DNA of 64,000 bases, taken from Edaphochlamys debaryana. Taxonomy: Eukaryota; Chlorophyta; Chlorophyceae; Chlamydomonadales. Below are positions 53,301-61,600 of the stretch, piece by piece. How positions within the stretch are numbered: position 1 is the stretch's first letter; each line of letters begins with the position of its first letter. The translations under genes were made by a program, and so were the position numbers. Location of the stretch: assembly GCA_016858145.1 (NCBI GenBank), contig JAEHOE010000049.1, positions 1 to 64,000 on the forward strand, given 5' to 3'. The notes under the pieces are model-generated. The model was not told the DNA's origin. It saw nothing but the letters and a program-made list of their open reading frames with translations, and did not search any database.

Positions 53301-53307
53301 CAAGTAG
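26372..53307 (+). CDS. Giant membrane-anchored alpha-2-macroglobulin-family protein, 55-exon model
   Basis: 55 exons (listed in the block entries below), every junction in phase, 8,847 coding nt, 2,948 aa. Residues 1-45 are cytoplasmic-like, about 46-63 form a transmembrane helix, and the rest should be extracellular or luminal (type II). Landmarks of bacterial-type macroglobulins appear in order: FTRPVIALGSDFG (about 130), DRVVVVPGDSVKLTG (about 892), YSLGDSPVLTLHSPW (about 1577), VTVYVVDKAFLDL (about 1770), GRAAFTFTAPPNLGTF (about 2000), PSVPRFARVGDEFEAG (about 2045), TSFALAAA then W(Q)EGMALPAA (about 2165) and a C-terminal EGF-like module (2904-2933). The usual thioester CxEQ site reads TWEQ. 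Bacterial homologues are about 1,600 aa; the excess is low-complexity insertions. Members of this family trap proteases or scaffold cell-surface complexes; the role here is unknown. Three introns use GC donors. Confidence 0.85.
26893..27182 (+). repeat. Polypyrimidine tract, CCCCTCC-type, in macroglobulin intron 1
   Basis: Nearly 290 bp of pure C/T made from CCCCTC and CCCTCC units. It can form G-quadruplex or triplex structures on the complementary strand. Proline-rich plus-strand and glycine/arginine-rich minus-strand ORFs over it are artefacts of composition. Confidence 0.95.
27545..27590 (+). repeat. Near-copy of the exon 2 end and donor
   Basis: The end of exon 2 (from AGGAGCAGCTGCC to the donor CTG/GTGGGT at 27459-27460) recurs about 120 bp downstream as GAGGAGCAGGTGCC...CTGGTGGGT with only a few substitutions, including an intact GTGGGT donor-like site. 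Confidence 0.75.
29696..29735 (+). repeat. Near-copy of the exon 8 end
   Basis: GATGACATCCTGCC...GAGATGCCTCCTGACG at the end of exon 8 (29557-29588) recurs 143 bp downstream with two substitutions. In the copy the donor position reads GCAAGA, a GC-type donor, instead of GTGGGG, so alternative splicing at the copy is possible. Confidence 0.75.
29879..29920 (+). repeat. GGGAGCT heptamer array
   Basis: Five tandem copies of the 7-mer GGGAGCT inside intron 8. Confidence 0.9.
30141..30535 (+). repeat. Four tandem copies of the exon 9 3' edge with donor
   Basis: CAGCTGCTGCAGGAGGGTCT then GAGG/GTGAGG, the last seven codons of exon 9 with its donor, occurs at about 30141, 30260, 30388 and 30504, separated by G-rich filler. 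Each copy has CAG before it and an intact GTGAGG after it. If a copy were used as a mini-exon it would add LLQEGLR in frame, but the upstream DNA is purine-rich and lacks a polypyrimidine tract, so the copies are more likely decoys. Confidence 0.9.
31371..31432 (+). repeat. GGGCCT hexamer array next to the exon 11 donor
   Basis: About ten tandem GGGCCT hexamers begin about 30 bp inside intron 11. Confidence 0.95.
31858..34545 (+). repeat. 2.7-kb G-rich satellite filling macroglobulin intron 12
   Basis: A long array built from GCCGTGGGAGGGGG-type 14-mers and variants (GCCGGAGGGGGGGCGGG, GCCCGAGGGGGGGCGGG), arranged in higher-order blocks; the segment near 33,590-33,890 recurs at about 33,970-34,190. 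The G-rich strand is the sense strand, so the pre-mRNA would carry dense G-quadruplex-forming runs. Several ORFs of hundreds of codons exist on both strands only because the units lack stops. The flanking exons (ending 31761 and starting 34712) join in phase across it. Confidence 0.97.
36779..36820 (+). repeat. 14-bp GGGTGGGGGGCCCG array
   Basis: Three tandem copies in intron 17. Confidence 0.9.
37448..37595 (+). repeat. Two upstream near-copies of the exon 19 acceptor edge
   Basis: CAGGTTCTCCTCAGCTCCTCCC at the start of exon 19 (acceptor ending 37632) is preceded by similar copies at about 37448 (extending on into GCCCACATTTTCGCC) and about 37569. Both retain the CAG acceptor and a C/T-rich lead-in, so they are plausible alternative acceptors. 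Confidence 0.8.
38429..41139 (+). other. Macroglobulin exons 21-25 (residues 844-1388)
   Basis: Exons 38429-38615, 38940-39247, 39522-40370, 40544-40681, 40988-41139. Exon 21 ends in DRVVVVPGDSVKLTG, the algal version of the DRxxYRPGExVxLKG motif at the start of the macroglobulin-like core, continued in exon 22 as FVQLVQGT. Exon 23 is the longest (849 nt, 283 aa). It starts with LNASTGTVHADIAVPT and then contains about 200 residues of Ala/Gly/Ser low complexity, likely a disordered insert. Exons 24 and 25 return to ordered sequence (TVRIKATAVSYIGAAVDG). Confidence 0.85.
38686..38752 (+). repeat. Near-copy of the exon 21 end and donor
   Basis: About 64 bp from GCGCTGGTGGCGGATCGGGT to the donor at 38615 recur 131 bp downstream with roughly 57 matches, including a GGGTAGATG donor-like end. 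Translated, it repeats ALVADRVVVVPGDSFKLTG. Confidence 0.85.
41370..44187 (+). other. Macroglobulin exons 26-32 (residues 1388-1802)
   Basis: Exons 41370-41933, 42204-42321, 42691-42858, 43150-43199, 43418-43586, 43835-43930, 44110-44187. Exons 27-28 code the YxxGDxxxLxLxSPW and LLLLV motif that bacterial macroglobulins show as YxxGExARVxVxSPF. Exons 30-32 code ELAVQIAVRA, then the VTVYVVDKAFLDL strand (bacterial V(D)EAVLDL). Intron 31 starts with GC (AAG/GCAAGA at 43931). Exon 29 is only 50 nt but is required by phase. Confidence 0.85.
42405..42530 (+). repeat. GTAGGAGGGGGGG array in intron 27
   Basis: About nine imperfect copies of a 10-14-bp G-rich unit. A near-copy of the exon 27 end (GTGGCGCAGGAGGTGAGAAG) follows at about 42549. 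Confidence 0.9.
44733..44762 (+). repeat. ATGC tetranucleotide repeat
   Basis: Self-complementary ATGC repeats in intron 34, able to form a cruciform or hairpin. Confidence 0.85.
46485..46515 (+). repeat. Near-copy of the exon 39 acceptor edge
   Basis: CAG/GGCCCTCGCCGCTGACAG here resembles the real exon 39 start CAG/GGCCTTTGCCGCCGACGG at 46597-46617, 112 bp downstream. A C-rich tract precedes both. Confidence 0.7.
46506..46570 (+). other. AT-rich island in intron 38
   Basis: Repeated TCCTTATAT-type units in an otherwise very GC-rich gene. It lies between the acceptor near-copy and the real exon 39 acceptor. Confidence 0.85.
47529..50943 (+). other. Macroglobulin exons 41-50 (residues 2114-2592), thioester-domain region
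   Basis: Exons 47529-47643, 47880-47999, 48168-48252, 48372-48456, 48652-48764, 48997-49476, 49824-49875, 50158-50241, 50431-50560, 50771-50943. Exon 42 gives VWVATSFAL and W(Q)EGMALPAA; exon 43 gives GGLTLTAAVGHLPAITALY and ends in DTWEQDR. In thioester macroglobulins this is where CxEQ lies; here the Cys position is Thr (about residue 2215). Exons 44-50 give the helical repeats expected of the thioester alpha/alpha toroid (MLWSLLPAVLRLYG, LNTWAALLVRTFAHE, LALLLLLRTGASHQLVPKLAAHV). Exon 46 has a Ser/Gly/Ala-rich insert. Confidence 0.85.
50104..50156 (+). repeat. CCAACCA microsatellite before exon 48
   Basis: Tandem CCAACCACC units form the tract before the exon 48 acceptor; the same motif precedes exon 12 at about 31545-31585. 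Confidence 0.9.
51264..53307 (+). other. Macroglobulin exons 51-55 (residues 2593-2948) with EGF-like end
   Basis: Exons 51264-51365, 51543-51689, 51978-52196, 52405-52497, 52798-53307. Exon 51 (GLAMWALCEYD) closes the helical repeats. Exons 52-54 form the receptor-binding-like end (NFEVTGSGEVSVAAALRF across the splice, then VTLSVMMPAGLEPLDPN, matching the bacterial V..LPAGFE..NP motif). Exon 55 has DIRWxW-like aromatic residues and an EGF-like module with six cysteines (2904-2933; CVCARGFTGEDC) before a TAG stop. Introns 52 and 54 use GC donors (GAG/GCGAGT at 51690 and CAG/GCGCGT at 52498); GT alternatives break the frame. Confidence 0.85.
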
Positions 53308-54342
53308 GTTCGGGCTGCGGGGGCTGGCGGGCACCTGTGCGTGTGTACGGCGCACGCCGCAGTGACCGCACTGGGCAAGGACAGGAGACGTTGTTGGCAT
53401 GGTTTGGATAGGCCGCCGGCATTGATAGGCCGATGATAGTGTAGGCCGCCGGCATTGGAATGGTTGAGCGCAAAACTTCAGTCTTGTGTGACTGCGGGCG
53501 GTGGACGTGCGGGCGGGGTACGGGCAGGGGCGGAATATATAGCTCTTAGGCTTGGGCGGGACCCTGTCCAGTAGGACTGCATGCGAATGGTGGTACATGT
53601 TTGAAGGGATGCTCGCATGAGCCGGGGAGTCAGAGTCAGAGGCGCGGTGACAAGCAGGCCAGCCTTAGATACGGGACCGAGGCCCGAGTTCGAAGCCCAT
53701 CCCATCCCGCCCATCCCGGTGGTGCATGTTTGTGTGTCCAGCATGGCAGGCGGCCAAGCAAAGCAAGGCAAGGCATCGCGCACAGCTACCGTATCAGGGG
53801 CATTCGGGGGTGCGAGCTGGGTGTATGGGGCGGAGCAATGCCGCCGCGTGATAGCCATTTACGTGTTCTTAACGACATGGATGGATGGGGAGGCCGGGGC
53901 CTTGCAAGCCAAGAGGTCCGGGGGGGACACCGGTCACCGGGTCACAACTGAGAGAGACCACCCGGGGTTCGGGGCTGGTTCCGGCATGTCCAGGACATGC
54001 CGCTTGTAGCAGGCAGCCCCACCAGGAGACAGGACACACCAGTCCCTATACATGTATCTTCTTGCTTAAGGCCTTCAGCAGAATCCGCCCATCCTTAGGC
54101 AAGCTAGGGGGCAGCAAGCCAGTGGACCCGTCCGTCGACCCGTCCGTCGACCGCGCCTCACCGCGCGCCTCCCATTTCGGTCCGCCCTCGCGCTCCCTGT
54201 TGTGCGCCGAGCAAGGCGGGAGCCTGGCAACAAACCGCCAGCCTCCAGCGCGGCCCATTGCGGCAGTGACCGCACGACATGGGCGCCCCTCCGCAAACAC
54301 CCCGCCCAACCCTGCACACCTGATTGAGCTACCACTGCCCGC

Positions 54343-54347
54343 TTACA
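54343..54347 (-). terminator. Candidate TGTAA poly(A) signal for the phosphate transporter
   Basis: TTACA on the plus strand is TGTAA on the minus strand, 1.28 kb past the transporter stop at 55625. No nearer minus-strand copy was noticed. Confidence 0.35.
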
Positions 54348-54733
54348 CCCCCCAGGGCCCCCACCCTGCCGGGCGCATCACAAGCAAAGAGGCTGCGGAA
54401 ATCCAAGCCCGGTAACATCCATTTCGAAACAAAACTGTTTCCCATCGTGATGACCGCCGCCCGCCCACGAGTCCACACGCGCCCTGGCACTCGTACGACA
54501 GCGACCCGCCACAGCCCCGTGCCATGCAAGAAGATGCAAGAGGCGTGGCAAGAGTGCTTCTGGAAGCCAACAGGAGCAATAAGGAGTATGGTGTCGCAAT
54601 TTGGCCCACCACTTCTGCCGTACCTAACCCACGCCGCTGCGACCATGCGTGCATTATGAGGGGGCTAGTCGAGCGAGATGCGCCCTCATGTTATCGTCAT
54701 CTCCTATTGCCGTGCAACACCTGCAACGCATAC

Positions 54734-54738
54734 TGTAA
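54734..54738 (+). terminator. Candidate TGTAA poly(A) signal for the macroglobulin gene
   Basis: First plus-strand TGTAA found after the stop at 53307, giving a 3' UTR of about 1.4 kb, usual for chlamydomonads. It lies beyond the candidate minus-strand signal, so the two transcripts would overlap by about 0.4 kb. Confidence 0.4.
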
Positions 54739-55097
54739 AGACAGCGCCGCTTGCTTCAGCCATGTTGAGATCTCTCGTGCGCCCGACAAATGCGCCATCC
54801 ATTGTCCTTGCCACAATTGCTCAGCTCCCAGATATAGTGTTTGTGTTTCGTGCGTTCACCCGTACATGAAGCCTTTGCGCCATGCAGTCACGCCTGTACC
54901 ACCTCCCCCGCCAACCCGCAGGCCCCGCCGCTCTAACTCAAGTAATAAACCATTGCACGTGCACTACATCGCACTGGGCTCCCCCCGAAACCTTCGCACG
55001 GCTGCATCCACATCCCCGACTACATCGCCCGTGCGCACCGCTCCACGGAGCATGGATTGCTGGAGAGCCCTGTCGTTGCTTGTGCGATACGCGGGGG

Positions 55098-55616
55098 CTA
55101 TGCCCACCTCCCCGTACGTATGTAGCGGCCGGGGCCGCCCCCGCCTCCGCCTGCGCCGGCTGGCTGTCGCTCACAGTTATCTCCTGCCGCTTGTGCCGGG
55201 CGGTGCCCTCGCTGGGGCCGCCCGGGGCGAAGCCCGCGCTTGCGCTGCGTTGCTTGGTGAGGGGTGAGGGCTGCGCCCTCCGTGGCGCAGCCGCCGCAGC
55301 CCTTCGCGCCGCCACGGCCCAGGGCCCAGGGCCGCGCGGACGCGCGGTTCCCGTTGGGCCACGCCGCCACGGCCAGTAGGCGCGCGCTGCACGCCTCGGG
55401 CGCCAGCCCCGCCGGGTACAGGCTCAGCAGCACATGGTACCGTATGGCTGCAGGGGCGGCACATACACCAGCGCCGGCGGGCAGCAGCACGCGGTTGGCG
55501 TAGCGCTCCATCTCCTCTGAGTTGGGCAGCGCCCTGGCCTCCGCCGTGTGCCACCCGCCGCGCGTGGACCCAAACGGGAGCCCCGACGTCCACTCTCGGC
55601 GCCGCGGTCGCCCCAC
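55098..55616 (-). CDS. Unrecognised ORF just downstream of the transporter stop
   Basis: A 172-codon minus-strand ORF whose first half (STRGGWHTAEARALP, SEEMERYANRVLLPAGAG, YHVLLSLYPAGLAPEAC) reads more like protein than the low-complexity noise around it. It starts nine bases after the transporter TAG, so it would normally be 3' UTR. It has no family I recognise. It could be an unspliced relic, an exon of a separate small gene, or chance in GC-rich DNA. Confidence 0.2.
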   Translation of the reverse strand: MGRPRRREWTSGLPFGSTRGGWHTAEARALPNSEEMERYANRVLLPAGAGVCAAPAAIRYHVLLSLYPAGLAPEACSARLLAVAAWPNGNRASARPWALGRGGAKGCGGCATEGAALTPHQATQRKRGLRPGRPQRGHRPAQAAGDNCERQPAGAGGGGGGPGRYIRTGRWA

Positions 55617-55624
55617 CCCAATTG

Positions 55625-58600
55625 CTAGGGCGCCTTGGGCAGGGCCATGCCCTTTGCCTGCATGCCGCCGCCGTACGGGTACGAATTATTGATGTACGTG
55701 TCCAGGCTCTCCGCCAGGTAGTCGATCAGCTCGGCCGCCTCCAGGTGCTGCAGCGGCCGCGTCTGTGTGGCGTTGCCGGGCGCGCTGTATCGCTGCGGGC
55801 GGGTGGGTGGGTGGGGGTGGGGGCCGGGGCGGACGGGCAGGACGGGCGGGGCGGCATTGACCGGCGGTCGGGTGCGGCTCGGATGGGAGGGGGCGGCCCG
55901 GGAAGGCCCGCCTCGCGCACCGCCTCCCAAGCAACCCGCACCACAGGCCTGCCCGCGCTCGTGCTCGTGCACACATTCGCATACACATGCAAACGTCACC
56001 GCGCCTACGTCTTCCCGGCCTTGACATGAGCAGCCCTGAACACGTGCACATGCAGATGTCTGCACGCTTGCAAGCGGCCCTGGAGCTGGGACGAGCGCCT
56101 TTCCCCTTTCCTCCCCTCCCTCCTCCTCCCTCCTCCTCCCGCCAGACCCACGACTGTGTTTCCGCGGCTTACCCCTAGCCCGCCTGCGGCTCCGCCGTCT
56201 GCTGCTGCGCCTGACGCATGCCTTCCCGCGCGCCGCCCTGGAGCAGGAGCGAGCCCTTGCCTCCCCCCATGCTCCCCTCAGCCCAGAGTACACACATGGA
56301 ATCTCGCCGGGCTTTCTGCTTGCTTCCGGTTTCCTCGTTCGCCGCTTTGGGTTTCCGGGTCGCTGTCGGGCTGGAGGCTCGCTTGTCTACGCAATCCCAT
56401 ACGCATTGCCGCTTGCCCCCGGGTACTCCCAAACACACCTGCAGATCAGCCATATGCTGCTGTAGCGTGGCGTTTAGTGCGGCGCTGGTGTTGCCCCAAA
56501 TGGATGGGTCACGGGCCGCCGCATTATTCATGCGCATAACAATGTCGTGCAGCCTGCCGGGAGGGGGCGGGTGTGGGGGTGACCGTTTAGGGATCTAGAG
56601 AGCCTGGACATAGGGAGCCGCTGGCGTGGGGGCGGGCTGGGTTATGGGGGCGGGCTGCGGATCGGGGGGTGCCCAAAGGGCGCAGTGCGTGACTCGCGTT
56701 GCCGCATGCCAGGTGATTCATGACGTCAAGCATCCGCGCAGGTCCTACTCACATGCGCGAGATCTCGACGAACTGATCTTCGTACAGCATGATCTCGTTC
56801 GTCTCCATGACGCACGGCGCGAACGCGAAGATCTGCAGCGGCGGGGCCAAGACCAGCGTCCCTCGAACTGTTCTAGAGCATGCAACATGACCAGCGTCCT
56901 GACGCCGCAAGCAGCAGGCCATAGCAGCACTGCACCACTTGGGCGCATGCACGGCCCTGCCTCGCTCCGGGGGGTGGGGGGGGTCAGTCGAGGGCCGCGC
57001 GAGTCCGTGCGTCACGAAGAGCAGGAGCGGCACGGCAGCGGCAGATTCAGGATGGGTTCAAGCGCCAGAGTGCGGGGGAGCTGCCGTACCGCCGTACCGC
57101 GAAGATCACGGCCGAGAGGAAGGCGCACAGGAAGAACGTGAAGATCCAGCCCACAAAGAAGTGCAGCAGCAGGCGCCAGTTGAGGCCGGCGGTGCCCTCC
57201 ATCAGCCCCATGCCGGCCGTGGAGCCGACCTGGGCGGAGGAGAGGGGGAGGGGAAGGGGGGAGGGGGGAGGGGGCGGGTGGAAGCGGGTGGAGGGGATTG
57301 GCTGAGTCAGGGGTACCGGTCAGGGTAGATTTGAAGAAAATAATGATGAGATGTCGCACGTATCACCCAAGTAGGGGGTCAGGTAGGGGGCAGGCAGCTG
57401 AGAGCTGCGGGGATCTGACGTTGTGGCGCCTTGTAGACTCTCTCGCCCCCAGCCTCTCCCGCTAGCCCGGCCATGCCCCACCTGGCAGTGCGTGGTGGAG
57501 ATGGGCAGTCCAGCCTTGGACGCAAGCAGCACCACCAGGGAGGTTGCCAGCTCGATGCAGAAGCCGCGGGAGGGGGTGATGACGGACAGTTTGACGCTGA
57601 TGGCGCGAATGATGTTGTAGCCTGGGGCCGAGCGGAGCCAAGTGCGGCGATTGCACGGTTAGGGTAGGCTGCATTGAGGGCTTGGCGCAATGCCCATTGC
57701 AGGCCCGTAGGCACAACCAAACCATTGTCTGTGTACCTGGAAGCCGCAGTGCGCCCCAACCCTACTGCCCGCGCTCACCGTACGTAAGGATGCCCACGAC
57801 CATGCCCGCTCCCGCCAGAACCAGGATCCAGATGGGCTGGTGGACCTCGTAGTCAATCTGGATCGCGGGTTACGTAATAACGGGTACGGTTGACTGACAA
57901 ATGAATCACTCACAGTTCAGTGAACCGTCTTAACCCTCCTGGTACTATCCTTCTTCCGCACGTGTCAAGAGGCGGTTTCCCCGTGCTCCAAGAGAGGCCC
58001 CAGTCAGGCCCACCCCGGGCCCACCCGGTTGTGAGTGAAGCAGTAGTAGATGGCGGCGAAGGGCCCCGCGGCGTTGGCCACGTCATTGGCCCCATGACTA
58101 AAGGCGGCGCACATGGAGGTTAGGACCTGCAGTACCTTGAAGGCGCTCTCGGTCTGTATGGTTGGTTTGGGGGGGCAGGATGGAGGGGGCCAGCGGGACG
58201 CTGATGCTCCTCCCTGGAGCCTCCTCCGCCACAGAACCCACCAGGCACCTCTATGACGTACTGCCGATGTCAACCCAAGAGCCGCATCCATGCGCGCCAC
58301 AACGCACCCTGCCCTTGCTCGCGCGATCCACAGACGATTCTGCCCGCGGGCATTCGTGGCCCCGCCCCTGGCCGCCAGCCATCTTCGTCAACCCGTTCCC
58401 GCAGTCCCGACTGTCCCACGCACCGCGGGGTCGAACACCTCGGCGTGTGCGTGCAGTCGCTGTGTAGTCGAGTCAGCGGCGATGACGTCGTGCTGACGTG
58501 GAGGGCAAGGGGATTGGGAGGTGGGCAGGTGTGGGTGTGGGTGTGAGCGTGGGTAGCCAGGCAGATACGTGCGTGCGTGGGAATCACTCGCGCATTGTAG

Positions 58601-61600
58601 GCGCGCGTCTCACGCTGCTGCCATGGTACGCACGGCGATGACCCCGCACACACATGCGTACGGCGCACACATGCGTACGACACTCACCACGTCGACCTGG
58701 GTGCCGTGCATAACGATGGCCTGCGGCAGGGCGGGAGGCGGGACCACGTGGGGGTGGGGTTAAGCCAGCCGGGGTCCGACCGACCCGAGCTAAGCGTAGA
58801 AGACCAAATTGTGGTGTGATGTGAAGGAAGGGGTTAGTCAGCTGGCAGGGCACAAGAGACCCCACCCTCCGTGCCTGCAGCCCCAAAATCGCAGCCATGG
58901 CTACTCACCCTGAGCTGGTCGAACGTATTCTCCCAATGGACCATGCCCTGCCCCGGGCTGTCGTACTCGTTTGCCTCTTCGTCTTCCTCATCCTGGTCCC
59001 CATCCTCGTCGTCGTCTGACCCCGAGCCCCGGGACCCGTGATCCCCCTCCGGAGGAGGAAACCCCGAAGGGCGCTCGTCGAGCGGCTGAGATGACTCCTC
59101 TGGTACGGCGGAGGGCACGTTGTACCGGGACCACTCAGGCTGGGCCCCGTGCGGGCCCCAGTGGACCTGCGGTGGCGGCTGGGCCTGCCACTGCTGCGGT
59201 GGCGGCAGGGGGGGCGGGGCCTGCCACTGCTGGGCCTGTTGCTGCGGTGGCAGCACCTGCCACATCTGGGGCGAGATCAGCTGCCCCTGCCACTGTTGAG
59301 GCTGCTGCAGCTGCCCTTGCCACTGCTGCGGCGGCGGCGGCGGTTGTTGCCCCCAACCACCGCCGCCCTCGTACATCTCCGCCACTGGGCCCGGGCCCGG
59401 GCCCAAGCCTGGACTCTGGGCGTGGGCCTGCGCCTGGGCCCACCCCGGGCCCTCGGGCTCGTCCGAGACCAGGAGCCACCGCATCCCTGCCAGCTCCTGC
59501 TCCTGCTGCTCCTGACTCCACTCCGCCGGGTCTTGCCCCCCCTCCAGCACCTCTGCCACCGGCCCTGGGGGCTGCGCGTACACGTAGCTCCCCGCCCCCG
59601 CCCCCGCCTGCTGCTGCTGCTGTTGTTGCATCAAGTCCCGCCGCGGCGTCCGCGGCCGAGAGGGCCCCGCGCCGCCGCCACCGCCGCCGCCGCCACCGGC
59701 ACTGGCACCCGCACCGCCCGGCTGATGCAGCGGTGAGAGCTGCTGCGGCTGTGGCCACCACACGCCCTGCCCCTGCCCCCCTGGCGGCTGCTGCCCCCCC
59801 TGCTGCTGTGCCCCTTGCTGCAGGCCCCCCTGCTGCTGCATCCCCTGCAGCCCCTGCTGCTGCAGGCCTTGCTGCTGGGCTGAGCCGCTACGCCTGGCAG
59901 CCTCCGTGCTGCTGCTGGTCGCGGGGGAGCTGTGCGAAGCCGCAGCGCCCGAGCTGGCACGCGTGTTTCCAGCGCCCGAGCTGCCCGCCGCAGGCTCTGC
60001 AGGTGACGTGCCCGCGGCGGAGCGTGCGACTCCGCTGCCCACACCCGTGCCACCCGTGTCCGGGCCCTGGGAGGAGCGCTTGCCCACCCAGCTGTCGGGT
60101 CCGTCGCTCGGCCGTTGGCCGTTGGAGCTTTCTGTCACTCGCGTGATGCTAAGAAGGTTGCCCGTGCTCCGCCGCCCAACCTGCGAGGGCAAGCACGCCA
60201 ATGGTCAATGGCAAGCCGAGGCATCGGGCCTCAAACATGCGACGGGCACCGGTAGGGATCAACCCGTACCAACACGTAGCTGGTACGGATGCCGCAGCGC
60301 GGTTCCCGGCCGGACCAGTTGGCACCGCGTAACGCGGTGGGAGCACCCGCACGGCCGCAGTCCCCCGCACGGTAGGCCCTACCTACGGGTACATACCCTC
60401 CTCCCCCGTCCGCCCCACAGCCCATACCCACCTGCGGTAAGCTGCTGGTCTGCAGGCTGTGCGTGCCGGGCCGCGAGGGGGCGCCGGGGCGGTTGCGGTC
60501 GGTGGATTGGCCGCTCGAGGGCTGCTGGGAGGCCGAGGCCTGCTGCGAGGGCTGCCGTGAGGGCCGGGCGGAGCGGCGCTGGTGCTCCTCCTGCAGCGCC
60601 CGTGCCTGCTCGTCGATCGACTCCTTGTTGCGCCTGCGGTCATGCCGTACCATATGTCGCACCGTACGGCACACGTACGGCAGCGGTATGGCAGAGGACA
60701 GGGTGAGCGTCAGACCGGGCGGCATAGGTAGTGCACAGGAGCCGCAACGGATGCAGACCGACAGGGTCAGGTCCCGCGGGGGCCCAAGCGAGGCCCCCGC
60801 CCGGGCCCAGGCCCAGGCCCACCTCAGGTCCAGATGGACGGACCGAGCAACCGCCGGCAGGGCGGCCAGCATGATCAGGGCTGCCCCGCCCGCCACGGCC
60901 GCCGAAACCCACGCACACTTGGACGCGGGCCTACATGCGCCGGAGGGCAGGACACAGTATTGGCACGAAGACAGCGGATTCGGGATGAGTCCTGGCCGGT
61001 TCCGGGTAAACTGCGCGCGTTCTGCAAGGGAAGGTCCTTGACGTCAGCAGCGACCTACAGCCCTATTGCTCGCTGAGACCCCGGACCCGTTCCCAGGGAA
61101 GCATCGTCCTGAGGTCCCGGCACACGTGCGGTGCCGCACTGCGCACCAGGAAAGCTTATTGTCAGCCCCCTGCGTGGCGGCGCAGATGGAGGCAGGGGCC
61201 GGTAGGTCAAGCAAGCAGGGAAGTGCATTGCGCTCATGTCGACTCAGCACTGCGGCACTGCAGCCCTAAGCGCGGTACTCACTCCACGCAGACAACGCTT
61301 TGCCCAGCGGGCCTTGGGACCGCATCCATGCGTGCCCGGTCCCCAAGAACACCACTCGCCCCCCCCGCTCGCCCCCCCCCGCCGCCATATGAGCCCCAAC
61401 ACCAACCACCACGCCAACCTGCTCCAAAACGAAGAAGAGGTTGATGAAGGTGGTGACCAGGACCAAGACTGGCATGAGCAGGATCGCGTAACGCATGCTG
61501 GCTTCCTGCCTGTGATGGTATGCACACGGATTGAAGTTGTGGCGGTTCAACGGGCTTTTCTGTGTGGAGCTGACGTTTCAACAGCTGGGCCTCGAAGCCC

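Larger units (their letters stand above)
53308..55624. other. Region between convergent gene ends
   Basis: Probable 3' UTRs of the macroglobulin gene (+) and the phosphate transporter (-). Apart from the ORF at 55098-55616 I see no coding signal. The interval contains the Pro-Ser-Thr-like repeated GACCCGTCCGTC at 54127-54151. Confidence 0.5.

Noticed and set aside
53590..53720. tRNA-like B box (GAGTTCGAAGCCC) near 53,685
   Set aside because: No matching A box, cloverleaf stems or acceptor pairing could be drawn.
58971..60146. 391-codon plus-strand ORF over transporter exon 11
   Set aside because: Low-complexity antisense of the Gln/Gly loop; the minus-strand exon is fixed by phase on both sides.
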